A DNA stretch of 64,000 nt from Pseudarthrobacter sp. fls2-241-R2A-127 (GTDB taxonomy: Bacteria > Actinomycetota > Actinomycetes > Actinomycetales > Micrococcaceae): assembly GCF_030209355.1 (NCBI RefSeq), contig NZ_JARVSF010000022.1, positions 28,996-92,995 on the forward strand. Reading direction: 5' to 3'. The notes below the pieces were generated by a model, which made no database searches, had not been told where the DNA came from, and worked only from the letters and a program-made list of their open reading frames with translations. This document shows positions 18,277-26,515 of the stretch, one piece after another. Position numbers and translations under genes: made by a program. Every line of letters starts with the position of its first letter. Positions within the stretch are counted from its first letter, which is position 1.

Positions 18277-19338
18277 TCAGCGCGCTGGCTCCGGGCCGCT
18301 GTTGTTGAGGGTTCTGTAGATCTGGCGGGTGATGTATCTCTTGAGGCTGCGGATGATTTCCTTTTTAGTGCGTCCTTGGCTTGTTCGCTTCGCGACGTAG
18401 GTTCTCGTGTCCGGATCCCGGTTCATTCTGATGAGGGCGATTGTGTAAAGGGCTTTGTTCAGTTGGCGGTCACCGCCGCGGTTCAGTCGGAATCGTGTTG
18501 TGCCCCCTGATGATGCAGGGACGGGGCAAGTGCCAGCTAAGGCCGCGAAAGCCGCCTCCGAGCGCACTCTTCCTGCGTGTGACCAGGCCGTGAGGATGAT
18601 TGCAGCCAACACCGGACCAATGCCGTAGATCTCCAGAAGAGCCGGCTGAACTTGCCGCACGAGGCTCTCCAGTTCTGCGTGGTTCTGTGCCATCTGTTCT
18701 TGCAGGGTCAGGATTTGCTTCGCAAGGCGTGTGGCTTCTCGGCGGCAGGTCTGGATGCCGAATTCCTCGTCCCGTTCCCGCCAGGCGGCGATGGTTTTGA
18801 TTTGCGCGGCGGTCAGCGGCTTTCGGGCATCAAGACCCAGGTCAACCACGCGCAGGAGGGCTGTAAGGGCGTTGATGGCAGCGGTGCGTTCCCGTGCCAT
18901 GCTGCGTCGCGCGTTGGACAGGATGCGAAGTGCCATGTGGTTTTGGCCCGAGCGAGGTTCGCGCAGCCGGTCCATTGAGACGCTTAGAACAGCTCGCGCT
19001 GCACGGGCGGCGTCGATGGAATCGGATTTGCCCTGGTATCTGCCCAGTCGCTGGTTGGGGATTGGCGCTTCAGTGACGGGGAAGCCCGCCTCGGCAGCCT
19101 GTTGCCTAAGTTTCGCACCGTACGATCCTGTTCCTTCCATGGAGAGAAGGACGGTCTCCACGGAAGCCCCGGTGCGCCGCAGGATCCAGGACAGGGCGCG
19201 GGTCCCGCCAGCTGCGGTGGCGGGGAATGTTTCGTTCGCGACTTCTCCGCCGCTGGCGGTGTTGATGATGGCGAGGGTGTGGGTTTTGGCATGGGTATCA
19301 ATGCCAACGATGAAGCCGAAGTGTTCTGCAACGATCAT
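18277..19338 (-). CDS. IS110-family transposase (DEDD recombinase)
   Basis: 353 aa, full length and uninterrupted. The N-terminal RuvC-like DEDD domain shows IVGIDTHAKTHTLAIIN (first Asp), SMEGTGSYG (Glu) and KSDSIDAARAARAVL (last Asp pair). The C-terminal Tnp_2/transposase_20 domain shows IYGIGPVLAAIIL and GTCPVPASSGGTTRF with the candidate catalytic serine, then LNRGGDRQLNKALY. IS110 enzymes use a structured bridge RNA, encoded next to the gene, to choose target and donor. The start is preceded by AGGAGGAAAAAG. The long non-coding region upstream of the start fits the IS110 (not IS1111) arrangement. Confidence 0.95.
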   Translation of the reverse strand: MIVAEHFGFIVGIDTHAKTHTLAIINTASGGEVANETFPATAAGGTRALSWILRRTGASVETVLLSMEGTGSYGAKLRQQAAEAGFPVTEAPIPNQRLGRYQGKSDSIDAARAARAVLSVSMDRLREPRSGQNHMALRILSNARRSMARERTAAINALTALLRVVDLGLDARKPLTAAQIKTIAAWRERDEEFGIQTCRREATRLAKQILTLQEQMAQNHAELESLVRQVQPALLEIYGIGPVLAAIILTAWSHAGRVRSEAAFAALAGTCPVPASSGGTTRFRLNRGGDRQLNKALYTIALIRMNRDPDTRTYVAKRTSQGRTKKEIIRSLKRYITRQIYRTLNNSGPEPAR

Positions 19339-19339
19339 C

Positions 19340-19612
19340 TTTTTCCTCCTGAATACCGGAAATGAAGTCGCATCGGTGGGTTACGGCGTGGCAGGTCTGT
19401 AATGGGCCACACCAGTGCACGGATGGGCATGCTTCTAATCAGGCCAGCGCTGTAGACAGAACCGATGCTGGGCCCGGCTAAGGCGGACATATCCAAGAAA
19501 GCGCACTCCGCAAGACTCAATTCGAAGGCAAACCCATGGGTGAGTCACGCCCTAGCAAGGCCACAGCATCAGACTGCCAGTTGCTCGCGGAGCAACCAGG
19601 TAAAGACTTACA
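19340..19612 (-). ncRNA. putative IS110 bridge RNA region
   Basis: This 273-bp stretch upstream of the transposase start has no convincing ORF. Read on the minus strand from 19612 it holds, in order: a 7-bp stem hairpin (GTTGCTC-GCG-GAGCAAC at 19580-19596), a segment with ACCCATGGGT (19532-19541) sharing CCCATGGG with the target flank at the insertion point, and TAGAAGCAT (complement of 19429-19437) matching the element's 23-bp end. The order stem-loop, target-like, donor-like, then transposase is that of known IS110 bridge RNAs. An 11-nt match next to the internal 23-mer also occurs here (19439-19449). Transcription and folding are inference. Confidence 0.4.
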
Positions 19613-19735
19613 GCCCATGGGGATGTGCAGGGCGCCGGGGATCATGCCCTCGGCCACCTCAAAGTCCTCGCGGACGTCGAGGATGCGCGCGGTGGAGCGG
19701 CGCTGGTCGGTTTCGGTGATGGTGATTTCAGCCAT
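19613..19735 (-). pseudogene. rhodanese, N-terminal fragment of an interrupted gene
   Basis: From ATG 19735, with GAAGGAG upstream, the minus strand reads MAEITITETDQRRSTARILD then VREDFEVAEGMIPGALHIPMG, the first half of a single-domain rhodanese including the CH2A-type VREDFE loop. After IPMG the frame runs into insertion sequence and stops at 19517. The missing C-terminal half with the catalytic Cys is at 17039-17212. The fragment follows an intact rhodanese gene by 44 bp in the same sulfur operon. Confidence 0.85.
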
Positions 19736-19779
19736 GGTGGTTTCTCCTTCGAAGTGGTTGTTGGCTGGGGGTGGTGTGT

Positions 19780-20121
19780 CTAGCGGACGGGTTCGCCGGC
19801 CTGGCGCCAGGCGGCCATGCCGCCGCGCACCGAGTAGGCGTCGTACCCCTTGGCGGCCAGCATCCGGGCTGCGGAGGCGGAGCGAACGCCGGAGGCGCAG
19901 ACCGCGATCACCGGCTTGGCCTTTTGGATGCCGGCAGTGCTGGCCTGCAGCCGGTCCAGGGGGACGTGCTTGGCCTGTGGTGCCCGGCCGGTCCGCCATT
20001 CCTGCGCGGACCTGACGTCGATCAGCGTGGCACCCGAACCCAGGAGTTCCTTGGCCTGGGCCACGGAAATCGTTTTGTAGGGCTTGCTGAAGGCCTTCTT
20101 GAGGGAGTCGAGAAGTCCCAT
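19780..20121 (-). CDS. single-domain rhodanese (sulfurtransferase)
   Basis: 113 aa from ATG 20121 ([20 protein letters not shown]), AAGGAG 6 nt upstream. One rhodanese fold with [20 protein letters not shown] and the active loop [19 protein letters not shown] containing the nucleophilic Cys. The amphipathic N-terminal extension ([11 protein letters not shown]) is seen in other sulfur-operon rhodaneses. It transfers sulfane sulfur between thiols. It lies between a TauE/SafE exporter and the interrupted rhodanese gene, in the CstR-controlled operon. Confidence 0.92.
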   Translation of the reverse strand: MGLLDSLKKAFSKPYKTISVAQAKELLGSGATLIDVRSAQEWRTGRAPQAKHVPLDRLQASTAGIQKAKPVIAVCASGVRSASAARMLAAKGYDAYSVRGGMAAWRQAGEPVR

Positions 20122-20143
20122 GGTGTTCTCCTTTGTGGATGGG

Positions 20144-20902
20144 TCAGGCGGTGACCGTGCCGGCGGTGACCCACGCCGCAACGGCGAAGATGAGTACCGC
20201 GAACGAGATGCGGATGTGCTTGTCCTTCAGGCGGCGGGCAAACCGGGCGGCAACCAGTGATCCAACGATCGCCGGGATGGCGAACGCCAGGGTGGTGGCC
20301 CAGTCAATGGTGAAGCCGGCCGCGTGGGCGCTGAACCCGGCAGCCGAGTTGACCACGATGATGGCCAGTGAGGTTCCCACGGCCTGCTTCATGCGCAGGC
20401 CCAGGAAGATGGTCAGCGCGGGAGTGATCAGGAAGCCGCCGCCCACGCCGAGCAGTCCGGTGAGGAACCCGACGAGCAGGCCCACGCCCACGGCCTTCGG
20501 CGCGCAGGTGCGGAAGGCCCGGTGCGGGCCGATGCTGCAGGAGCCCTCGGTTTCGCGGGGTTTGCTGAGCATTCGGATTCCGGCAATCACCATGATCGCG
20601 GCAAAGGCCAGCATCAAAATGTTCGGATCCAGCAGCTTTCCCACGGCCGCGCCTGCCCAGGCTGCCGGGATGCCGGCCGCGCCGACGAGGGCGATGACAG
20701 GCCAGTTCAAGCCCTCGCGGATGCGGGGGATCAGGGCCGCGAGCGAGGAGATTCCCACCACCAGCAGCGAGGTGGGAATGGCCTGGGCGGGGCTCATGCC
20801 CACGCCGTACACCAGGGCTGGAACGGCAATGATGGACCCGCCGCCGCCTACTACGCCCAGTACGACGCCGACGACGAGCCCCAAACCCAGGGCCGCGATC
20901 AT
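20144..20902 (-). CDS. TauE/SafE (TSUP) family sulfite/organosulfur exporter
   Basis: 252 aa from ATG 20902 ([12 protein letters not shown]), which overlaps the upstream stop by 4 nt. It has about eight membrane helices in two related halves with the TSUP repeat [23 protein letters not shown] and [24 protein letters not shown] proteins export sulfite, sulfolactate or thiosulfate-like anions. Because persulfide dioxygenases produce sulfite, export of sulfite is the natural role in this operon (inference from context). Confidence 0.92.
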   Translation of the reverse strand: MIAALGLGLVVGVVLGVVGGGGSIIAVPALVYGVGMSPAQAIPTSLLVVGISSLAALIPRIREGLNWPVIALVGAAGIPAAWAGAAVGKLLDPNILMLAFAAIMVIAGIRMLSKPRETEGSCSIGPHRAFRTCAPKAVGVGLLVGFLTGLLGVGGGFLITPALTIFLGLRMKQAVGTSLAIIVVNSAAGFSAHAAGFTIDWATTLAFAIPAIVGSLVAARFARRLKDKHIRISFAVLIFAVAAWVTAGTVTA

Positions 20903-21516
20903 GCCGCCGCGCCCTCTTCGGCCGGCTGGACGGGAAGCTGCAGGATGGCGCTTTCGCGGGTGGGCTCCGTGGCAGCCTTGTTCCACGGCATGGCCGAGAG
21001 GGCCTTGCCCATGGCGCAGGTGTTGGTGGCGGCCGAGAAGGTCAGGCCCGTGCCGATGGCGCCGGCCAGCATACGGACCTTTGGCGAGACGAACTTGCCG
21101 CCCACCAGGCCCAGCATCACCAGGGAACCTGCGGCCAGGCGGACCTGGCGCTCCAGGTCCCAGCGGTCTTTGCCCTTGACGACGTCGCCGCCGGCGGCGG
21201 CAAAGCCGGGGACGCCGCCGGTGAGGACGTAGGCGGTGTCCAGGCCGACGGTGGTCATGCGCTGGCGGGCCTGCTCGGCGCGGACGCCGGACTGGCAGAC
21301 CAGGACCACCCGTGAGCCCAGCCGGGCGGCGAGTTCATCGGTGTGCTCGGAAAGCAGCGGCAGCGGCACGTTGTAGGAGCCGCGGATGTGCATGGACTCG
21401 AATTCGGCGGCAGAGCGCACGTCAATCACCACGAGGTCCTGGTGCTCTTTGATCCAGGACTGCAGGGTCTCGGGAGCGAGTGCGGTCACGGCGCCTGCTT
21501 TGGAAGGGGAAGTCAT
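20899..21516 (-). CDS. rhodanese with C-terminal DUF2892 membrane domain
   Basis: 205 aa from ATG 21516 ([20 protein letters not shown]). Residues about 12-110 are a rhodanese domain with [17 protein letters not shown] and the catalytic loop [18 protein letters not shown]. Residues about 125-180 form a DUF2892 domain with two membrane segments ([17 protein letters not shown] and [21 protein letters not shown]). This architecture is typical of CstR/CsoR-controlled sulfur operons. It is the first gene of the leftward operon, with three operator-like repeats within 90 bp upstream. Confidence 0.93.
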   Translation of the reverse strand: MTSPSKAGAVTALAPETLQSWIKEHQDLVVIDVRSAAEFESMHIRGSYNVPLPLLSEHTDELAARLGSRVVLVCQSGVRAEQARQRMTTVGLDTAYVLTGGVPGFAAAGGDVVKGKDRWDLERQVRLAAGSLVMLGLVGGKFVSPKVRMLAGAIGTGLTFSAATNTCAMGKALSAMPWNKAATEPTRESAILQLPVQPAEEGAAA

Positions 21517-21543
21517 AAGTAGCCTCTCGGGAGGGTCAGGTGG

Positions 21544-21601
21544 ATACCCCACCGAGTATTACAGATACCCCCGGGGGTAGTCAAAACACCCATGGGGGTA
21601 T
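21544..21601. promoter_or_regulatory. divergent CstR operator cluster
   Basis: Three 16-bp ATACCCC-type inverted repeats, with centre-to-centre spacing of about 21 bp: ATACCCCACCGAGTAT (21544, imperfect), ATACCCCCGGGGGTAG (21565) and ACACCCATGGGGGTAT (21586). They fill the gap between the rhodanese operon and the divergent regulator gene, so both directions are probably repressed. The same element recurs at 16551. Confidence 0.82.
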
Positions 21602-21609
21602 ATAGTTGA

Positions 21610-21897
<288 letters not shown>

Positions 21898-21953
21898 TTC
21901 GACGCCCTGGCAGTCCCACGGCAGCAGACCATTCGGCAACCCTAAGGAGCATC

Positions 21954-22370
21954 ATGAGCTACACCCTGGCCACCACCGTTTCCCTCCCGTGGGCGGAAGC
22001 AGTGGACCGCACCCGTGACGCCCTTGCCGCCGAGGGTTTCGGAATCCTTACCGAAATCAACATCCGTTCCACCTTCCAGGCCAAGCTGGGCGATGAAGCC
22101 GCGGCCGCCGTCGGCGATTACGTGATTCTCGGCGCCTGCAACCCGTCCCTGGCCAGCAAGGCCCTCGCCGCCGAGCCGCAGATGGGCGCCCTGTTGCCGT
22201 GCAACGTGGTGGTGCGCCGCGCGGCCGATGCGCATGAGACCACCGTTGAGGCGATCGACCCGAAGACCATGGTCCAGCTCAGCGAAGCCCCGTCCGTCAA
22301 GGACGTGGCGGACGACGCCGGGACGCGCCTCCGGAAGGCCCTCGCCAGCCTGGGCGGCGCAGGAGCTTAA
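21954..22370 (+). CDS. DUF302 domain protein
   Basis: 138 aa from ATG 21954, preceded by AAGGAG. It has the DUF302 pattern: SLPWAEAVDRTRDALAAEGFG, ILTEINIRSTFQAKLG, YVILGACNPSLASKALAAE, and LLPCNVVVRR with a conserved Cys near residue 82. DUF302 proteins are often found beside sulfur or metal-stress genes; the biochemical role is unknown. It lies 56 bp after cstR and is probably co-transcribed with it, hence under the same control. Its stop nearly meets the convergent phosphatidyltransferase gene. Confidence 0.9.
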   Translation: MSYTLATTVSLPWAEAVDRTRDALAAEGFGILTEINIRSTFQAKLGDEAAAAVGDYVILGACNPSLASKALAAEPQMGALLPCNVVVRRAADAHETTVEAIDPKTMVQLSEAPSVKDVADDAGTRLRKALASLGGAGA

Positions 22371-22373
22371 GAG

Positions 22374-23159
22374 TCACCGGCGGCCGGTCTCCAACTGCAC
22401 CACGTCCCGTGTGAAGGAAAACGCCAGCAGCGCCAGGGCCGCCGCCGGAACGGACACCGCGGCAAGGCCGGGTACTCCGGGGAGCAGGGCAACCAGCAGC
22501 GCCAACGGCTGGAACGCCCCGATCGCCTTCCGCGACTGGCTTGGCGGCAGTGGCCCCCGGAGCTGTGGCCGGAACACTCCCGCGGCCACGAACACGTAGT
22601 ACATGCCCCCTATCGCCAGCACCCACGGCCCCACCCGTGCAGCGGCCGCGACGGACAACGCAAGGACCAGTCCGGCGTCGGTGGCCGCATCGAAGCGCGC
22701 CCCCGCCGTGGACGACAGCCCGGTCCGCCGCGCCACGGCCCCGTCCACCCCGTCCAACAGGAAAGCCAGCCCGCCCAGGACCGGAACCAGAAGGTCCGCC
22801 CGGGGGCCCGTAAACAGCTGGGGGACCGCCAGCGCGGCACAGAGGGCGGCGAGGACGGCGCGCAGCAGCGTCACACGGTCGGCCGGAGTGGAGAAACGGG
22901 GTACCCGCCGCAGCACTGAAGCGGCCGCGGCACCTGAGACCAGCGCGCCCGCGCACAGGCCTGCCAGTTGCACGGGAAACCCCTCGGCGGACAACGATGA
23001 CAGCCACAACGCCGCCAAACCATAGGCGGCCACGGCGGCCAGCGCGTCGGGGACGGCACGCCCGGCCGCGCCGCGAGGCCCTGCCACCTCCGCCCGCACA
23101 CTGACGACGGCGGCGGACCCGGCCCACCGGCGTTCCGCGGAACCCGGACGGGGAATCAC
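22374..23159 (-). CDS. CDP-alcohol phosphatidyltransferase family membrane protein
   Basis: 261 aa with six or more membrane segments. The family motif DGx2ARx8Gx3Dx3D is visible as LLDGVDGAVARRTGLSSTAG followed by ARFDAATDAG, with all acidic residues present. Such enzymes transfer a phosphoalcohol from a CDP-alcohol to a lipid or other acceptor. The acceptor cannot be predicted. The Arg-rich N-terminus before the first helix is long (about 35 residues). Its start overlaps the stop of the upstream 153-aa membrane protein by 4 nt. Confidence 0.85.
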   Translation of the reverse strand: MIPRPGSAERRWAGSAAVVSVRAEVAGPRGAAGRAVPDALAAVAAYGLAALWLSSLSAEGFPVQLAGLCAGALVSGAAAASVLRRVPRFSTPADRVTLLRAVLAALCAALAVPQLFTGPRADLLVPVLGGLAFLLDGVDGAVARRTGLSSTAGARFDAATDAGLVLALSVAAAARVGPWVLAIGGMYYVFVAAGVFRPQLRGPLPPSQSRKAIGAFQPLALLVALLPGVPGLAAVSVPAAALALLAFSFTRDVVQLETGRR

Positions 23160-23617
23160 GTGCCGGGACGCGTCGTCGGGCGTTTCACCGCGGCGGACCG
23201 CCGCTTCCCGGACCCCCGGGCCAGTCCCGCGGCGGCCAGGAGGGCCCCGGCTCCCTCGGCGACGGCGCTGAGGGTCTTCGAGAAGAACCAGACGGGATCG
23301 TACATGGCGGGGATCGGTCCGATGGCCGGGATGTCAACGTACCGGTACAGCATCACGGCAGCGAAGGCGCTCAGGGCCACCAGCAAGGCCACCGCGTAGG
23401 CTGCCCGGCTGCCCCGGAGCAGGACAAAGATCCCGGCCACAGCAGCCACGGCGGCCTCCAGCAGGAAGAGGGTGCCCTGGCTGACGGTGCCCGGCTGCGC
23501 GTTTTGGTAGCCCGGTGCCAGGAAGAGGTGTACGCCGGCATCAATGAACAACGCAAGGGCGGTCAATAGTCTTAGTGCCACGCTTATGTATACGCCCGAA
23601 GTTCCCTCCCGGTTCAC
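23156..23617 (-). CDS. four-helix membrane protein of unknown function
   Basis: 153 aa from a GTG (VNREGTSGVYISVAL), with AAGGGGG upstream. Four membrane segments: LRLLTALALFIDAGVHLFLA, LFLLEAAVAAVAGIFVLL, AYAVALLVALSAFAAVMLY, and LSAVAEGAGALLAAAGLA. A short loop (DIPAIGPIPAMYDPVWFFSK) precedes the last helix. The C-terminus is basic. I do not recognise the family. It is coupled to the CDP-alcohol phosphatidyltransferase and divergent from the YceI gene. Confidence 0.75.
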   Translation of the reverse strand: MNREGTSGVYISVALRLLTALALFIDAGVHLFLAPGYQNAQPGTVSQGTLFLLEAAVAAVAGIFVLLRGSRAAYAVALLVALSAFAAVMLYRYVDIPAIGPIPAMYDPVWFFSKTLSAVAEGAGALLAAAGLARGSGKRRSAAVKRPTTRPGT

Positions 23618-23725
23618 CCTGCCCCCTTATAAATGCGGGTTCAATGCGGAATATTTAGGACCATCCGCAACCTTGCGCCCATAGCGGGCAGGAGGCCTGC
23701 GGCCCTACGAGCAAGGAGAACCACC

Positions 23726-24271
23726 ATGACCCTTCCCCAGCAACTCACCCCCGGAACCTGGACCCTGGACATGTCGCACAGCGAGATCGGCTTCAGCGTC
23801 CGGCATGCCGGCATCAGCAAGGTCCGTGGCCGCTTCACCGAGGCCACGGCCGAAGCCCGGGTGGGGGAGTCCCTGGCCGACTCAACCCTGCACGCCACCG
23901 TGGCCACGGCCAGCTTCGACTCCGGCGACGCCAACCGTGATGCGCACGTCCGGGGCGAGGACTTCTTCGACGTCGAGAAGTTTCCCGAGATGACCTTCCG
24001 CGGCACCCGTATCGAAGGTGACGGGGAGGATTACACCCTGACCGGGGACCTGACCATCAAGGGCGTCACCCAGCCGGTAGAGCTCGAAGTTGAGTTCACC
24101 GGTGTTGCCGTGGACCCGTTCGGCGCCACGCGGGCGGGCTTCTCCGCCGAGACCGAGATCAGCCGCAAGGCATTCGGGCTGACCTGGAACGCAGCCCTGG
24201 AAACCGGCGGCCTGCTGGTCAGCGACAAGGTGAAGATCAACCTCGAAGCCGCACTGGTAAAGCAGGGCTGA
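23726..24271 (+). CDS. YceI family protein
   Basis: 181 aa from ATG 23726, AAGGAG 6 nt upstream. Single lipocalin-like YceI domain: TWTLDMSHSEIGFSVRHAGI, KVRGRFTE, DFFDVEKFPEMTFRGTRIE, LTGDLTIKGVTQPVELEV and GFSAETEISRKAFGL. There is no signal peptide, so it is probably cytoplasmic. YceI proteins bind polyisoprenoid-like lipids; the physiological role is not fixed. Monocistronic, ending in a hairpin shared with the convergent CopC gene. Confidence 0.92.
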   Translation: MTLPQQLTPGTWTLDMSHSEIGFSVRHAGISKVRGRFTEATAEARVGESLADSTLHATVATASFDSGDANRDAHVRGEDFFDVEKFPEMTFRGTRIEGDGEDYTLTGDLTIKGVTQPVELEVEFTGVAVDPFGATRAGFSAETEISRKAFGLTWNAALETGGLLVSDKVKINLEAALVKQG

Positions 24272-24295
24272 CCGGGGACCCACCCGACGGCGGCC

Positions 24296-24332
24296 GGGGC
24301 GGACACTGCGCGTGTGGCGCAGCGCCCGCCCC
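24296..24332. terminator. bidirectional terminator hairpin between yceI and copC
   Basis: GGGGCGG/CCGCCCC and CTGCGC/GCGCAG form a two-part stem with a symmetrical 3-nt internal loop and a GTGTG apex. It lies between convergent stops at 24271 and 24369. Confidence 0.55.
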
Positions 24333-24368
24333 TGCCAGTCCTCCGGCCCGGCCGGCCATCCGGCCTGG

Positions 24369-24917
24369 TCAGGCGTCGGAGTCCGGGTTCTTGAGCCGCC
24401 GCCGCACCAGGGCCGCACCGATAGCCAGGCCGATCACCAGGACGGCGGCAGCCCCGCCGGCGATGACCACGCCTGACTGGGGCCCCGCAGGGCCGGCCGC
24501 GGCACCGGCGGCCGGCGCTGCCGCGCCGGAGCTGCCGGCGCCGGCCGTGAACGTGAACGTTCCTTCAATGGGGTGCCCATCGGAAGAGGCCACCCGCCAA
24601 GTGACCGTGTATTTGCCTGCGGGGGCGCCGGCTTTCACGGCCTGGGTGACGTGGTTGTCCACGATGGTGACGGCGCCGTCGGCCTGGTCCGTTCCATTGG
24701 CGTCCTGGACCTGTACAACCGATCCGATGCCCATTGGCGTGTGGTCGAACGTCAGCCCGATCTGGCTGGGAACCGCCGGCACGGAGGATCCATTCGCAGG
24801 GTCACTGGATTCAAGCACGTCGTGCGCCTGCGCGGGTGCGGCCAGGGCGAGCGGAAAAGCCGCCAGGGCCAGAATCAGCAGGAAGCGCCGGAGGCGGCGC
24901 GGAATTGTTGACTGCAC
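24369..24917 (-). CDS. copC: CopC-domain copper-binding protein, membrane anchored
   Basis: 182 aa from GTG 24917, with AGGAG 7 nt upstream. The signal peptide (LRRFLLILALAAFPLALAAP, cleavage at AQA) exposes an N-terminal His (AHDVLESSDPANGSSVP), the usual Cu(II) ligand. The CopC beta-sandwich continues with YTVTWRVASSDGHPIEGTFTF. An Ala/Gly/Pro linker and a C-terminal membrane helix (IAGGAAAVLVIGLAIGAALV) anchor it to the outer face of the membrane. It follows the YcnI gene by 10 bp in a copper-handling operon. Confidence 0.9.
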   Translation of the reverse strand: MQSTIPRRLRRFLLILALAAFPLALAAPAQAHDVLESSDPANGSSVPAVPSQIGLTFDHTPMGIGSVVQVQDANGTDQADGAVTIVDNHVTQAVKAGAPAGKYTVTWRVASSDGHPIEGTFTFTAGAGSSGAAAPAAGAAAGPAGPQSGVVIAGGAAAVLVIGLAIGAALVRRRLKNPDSDA

Positions 24918-24927
24918 GTGAGGTCTC

Positions 24928-25671
24928 CTAGTATCCTGCGGACCGGGCACGGCGGCCGGCCACCACCAGGGCCAAGGCTGTCGCGCCAAGGACAAAGCCT
25001 GCCGCGCCCAGGACCACGCCCCAGATCGAAGCCGCATCGGAGGTGCGTTCCATGCCCTCGGAGGCGGCGGGAGCAGGAGAAGCCGCAGCCGAGGCGGTGG
25101 TGGTGTTTGCCGCCGTGCCGTCCTCGGCAGTGGTGGTGAAGGAGGGGGCCGGGTGCTTGGGCTCGGGCTGGCCGTCGGCAGCCCGCTCGTTCCAGTTCAC
25201 CACCGTCCCGTCGGTGTAGCTCTGGGCGGCCTCCAGCACCACCGTGGTCCCGGCGGCGGGCAGCCGGCCCACTGACAGCGAAAACGCCTGGTACTGGTTC
25301 TGGCCCAGCTGGTGTGCCTCGTCGGCGGTCCAGACCACCGACGTGGGCGCCTTGGTGACCGTTGCGCCGGCCACCGTGACGGGCTTGGGCAGATCTCCGG
25401 TGACCACTTGCGCGGTCCAGCCTTCCACCGGCTTGACGGACACGGACGTGAAGGGCGTGTCCGTGGGCAGCTTGACCTCTAGCCGGTTCGTCTTGGCGGT
25501 GGGGGACTCGTTGGGGACGTTGAAGGTCAGGTGCGAGTAGCCGTTGGCACCGGTATCGTCCGGGTCCACAGAGACGTGGGCGGAAGCGGCGGCGGCGCCG
25601 GCGGCGAGCATTCCGGCTGCTGCGGTGAGGGCGGCGAAGGCCTTGGCGGTGTGGCGGATTTTGGTGTTCAT
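24928..25671 (-). CDS. YcnI family copper-associated protein (DUF1775)
   Basis: 247 aa from ATG 25671. Signal peptide (AKAFAALTAAAGMLAAGAAA) then mature HVSVDPDDTGANGYSHLTFN, where the N-terminal His and Trp-containing core are the Cu(II) site in YcnI. The domain continues with SVKPVEGWTAQVVTGDLP and VVWTADEAHQLGQNQYQAF. A Ser/Thr/Ala linker and a C-terminal helix (IWGVVLGAAGFVLGATALAL) give an extracellular anchor topology. The neighbour is CopC; YcnI proteins are thought to act as copper metallochaperones. Confidence 0.9.
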   Translation of the reverse strand: MNTKIRHTAKAFAALTAAAGMLAAGAAAASAHVSVDPDDTGANGYSHLTFNVPNESPTAKTNRLEVKLPTDTPFTSVSVKPVEGWTAQVVTGDLPKPVTVAGATVTKAPTSVVWTADEAHQLGQNQYQAFSLSVGRLPAAGTTVVLEAAQSYTDGTVVNWNERAADGQPEPKHPAPSFTTTAEDGTAANTTTASAAASPAPAASEGMERTSDAASIWGVVLGAAGFVLGATALALVVAGRRARSAGY

Positions 25672-25813
25672 GGTGTCGCTTTCACAAGATGTGGGTGCGC
25701 CGGGGCAGCCGCGGATGCGGCCGGGCGCGGGGGCATGGCTGACCGGGGCGCAAAGGCGGCTGTCCAAGGGCAACGCCTTGGGCCCGGATCAGCAGGGTTG
25801 GGTCAGGTGCCGC

Positions 25814-26407
25814 TCAGGAGGCGGCAGCGCGCGGCGGACCGCGCAGGTCGGGGAGCCGGAGGAAAGCGGCGCGCAGCACCACATTGAGGCGGCGCGGTGC
25901 TGGAAGTTGCGGCCAGTCAGGCAGGAGCACCAGCGTCAGGATGCGGATCAGTGGCCGCAGCCATGCCGCAAAAGCCCAGACGGCCGCTTCGCCGCGGGCC
26001 AGCACCAGGGCGGTGGCCACGGTTGCCACGGCGTGCAGGACCAGCATCAGCGGGTCCGTTGCGTGGAGGTGTTCCGGTGCCGCGGCCACTGCTTCGGCGC
26101 CAAGCGGTCCACCCGGGTGGAGGTGGGTTCCCGGAACCGGCGTGAAGCCGGATGACGCCGAGAGGGTGGTGAAAGCCTCATGGAGGAGGAGCTGGCCGCC
26201 GATGAGCAGGCCCGCCATCACGGGGGAGTTGACCCGGGTTTTGGCGAGCGCCATGACGGGCAGCAGGACCAGGGCAAAGAGCCCGGCCACGATGGCCGGC
26301 TGGGGCATCACGCCGCGGGCCAGCACGTGGGCTCCGGCGGCGAGGGCGAACATTGCCACCGTGAACGCGAAGGCGCGGGGGAAGCGGAACGGCGCGCTCG
26401 TACCCAT
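25814..26407 (-). CDS. membrane protein upstream of the copper operon
   Basis: 197 aa from ATG 26407 (MGTSAPFRFPRAFAFTVAMF), AAGGGG upstream. Five or so hydrophobic segments, with a His-containing loop (PGTHLHPGGPLGAEA, APEHLHATDPL) that could bind metal. The C-terminus is Arg/Pro-rich and soluble. It resembles uncharacterised membrane proteins that accompany YcnI and CopC genes in actinobacteria. It lies 142 bp upstream of ycnI on the same strand. The exact role is unknown; copper handling is inferred from context. Confidence 0.7.
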   Translation of the reverse strand: MGTSAPFRFPRAFAFTVAMFALAAGAHVLARGVMPQPAIVAGLFALVLLPVMALAKTRVNSPVMAGLLIGGQLLLHEAFTTLSASSGFTPVPGTHLHPGGPLGAEAVAAAPEHLHATDPLMLVLHAVATVATALVLARGEAAVWAFAAWLRPLIRILTLVLLPDWPQLPAPRRLNVVLRAAFLRLPDLRGPPRAAAS

Positions 26408-26515
26408 CGCCACCCCTTCTTCCAATGTTCTACCGGGTACCACTCTAGGGAAGGCGGCGCCGTGGCGCGTAATCGGAGCGCCCCCAGCTGTCGGCGCCGT
26501 GGCGGCGCCCCGGCC

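Larger units (their letters stand above)
17213..19612. mobile_element. IS110-family insertion with two cargo genes, inserted in a rhodanese gene
   Basis: The outer limits come from the two halves of the interrupted rhodanese gene, so they are good to a few bases. The element holds an IS110 transposase (leftward), a 5' non-coding region of about 270 bp, and about 1.06 kb downstream of the transposase with two small membrane-protein genes on the opposite strand. GC content and codon use are visibly lower than in the neighbours. The distal end carries a 23-bp sequence repeated once more inside (17641-17663). There are no terminal inverted repeats and no clear target duplication, as usual for IS110. 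The double 23-mer suggests more than one insertion event. Confidence 0.8.

Noticed and set aside
21565..21601. Copper-sensing CsoR control of the sulfur operon
   Set aside because: The regulator has no His four residues before its second Cys, and its neighbours are sulfur genes, so persulfide sensing fits better.
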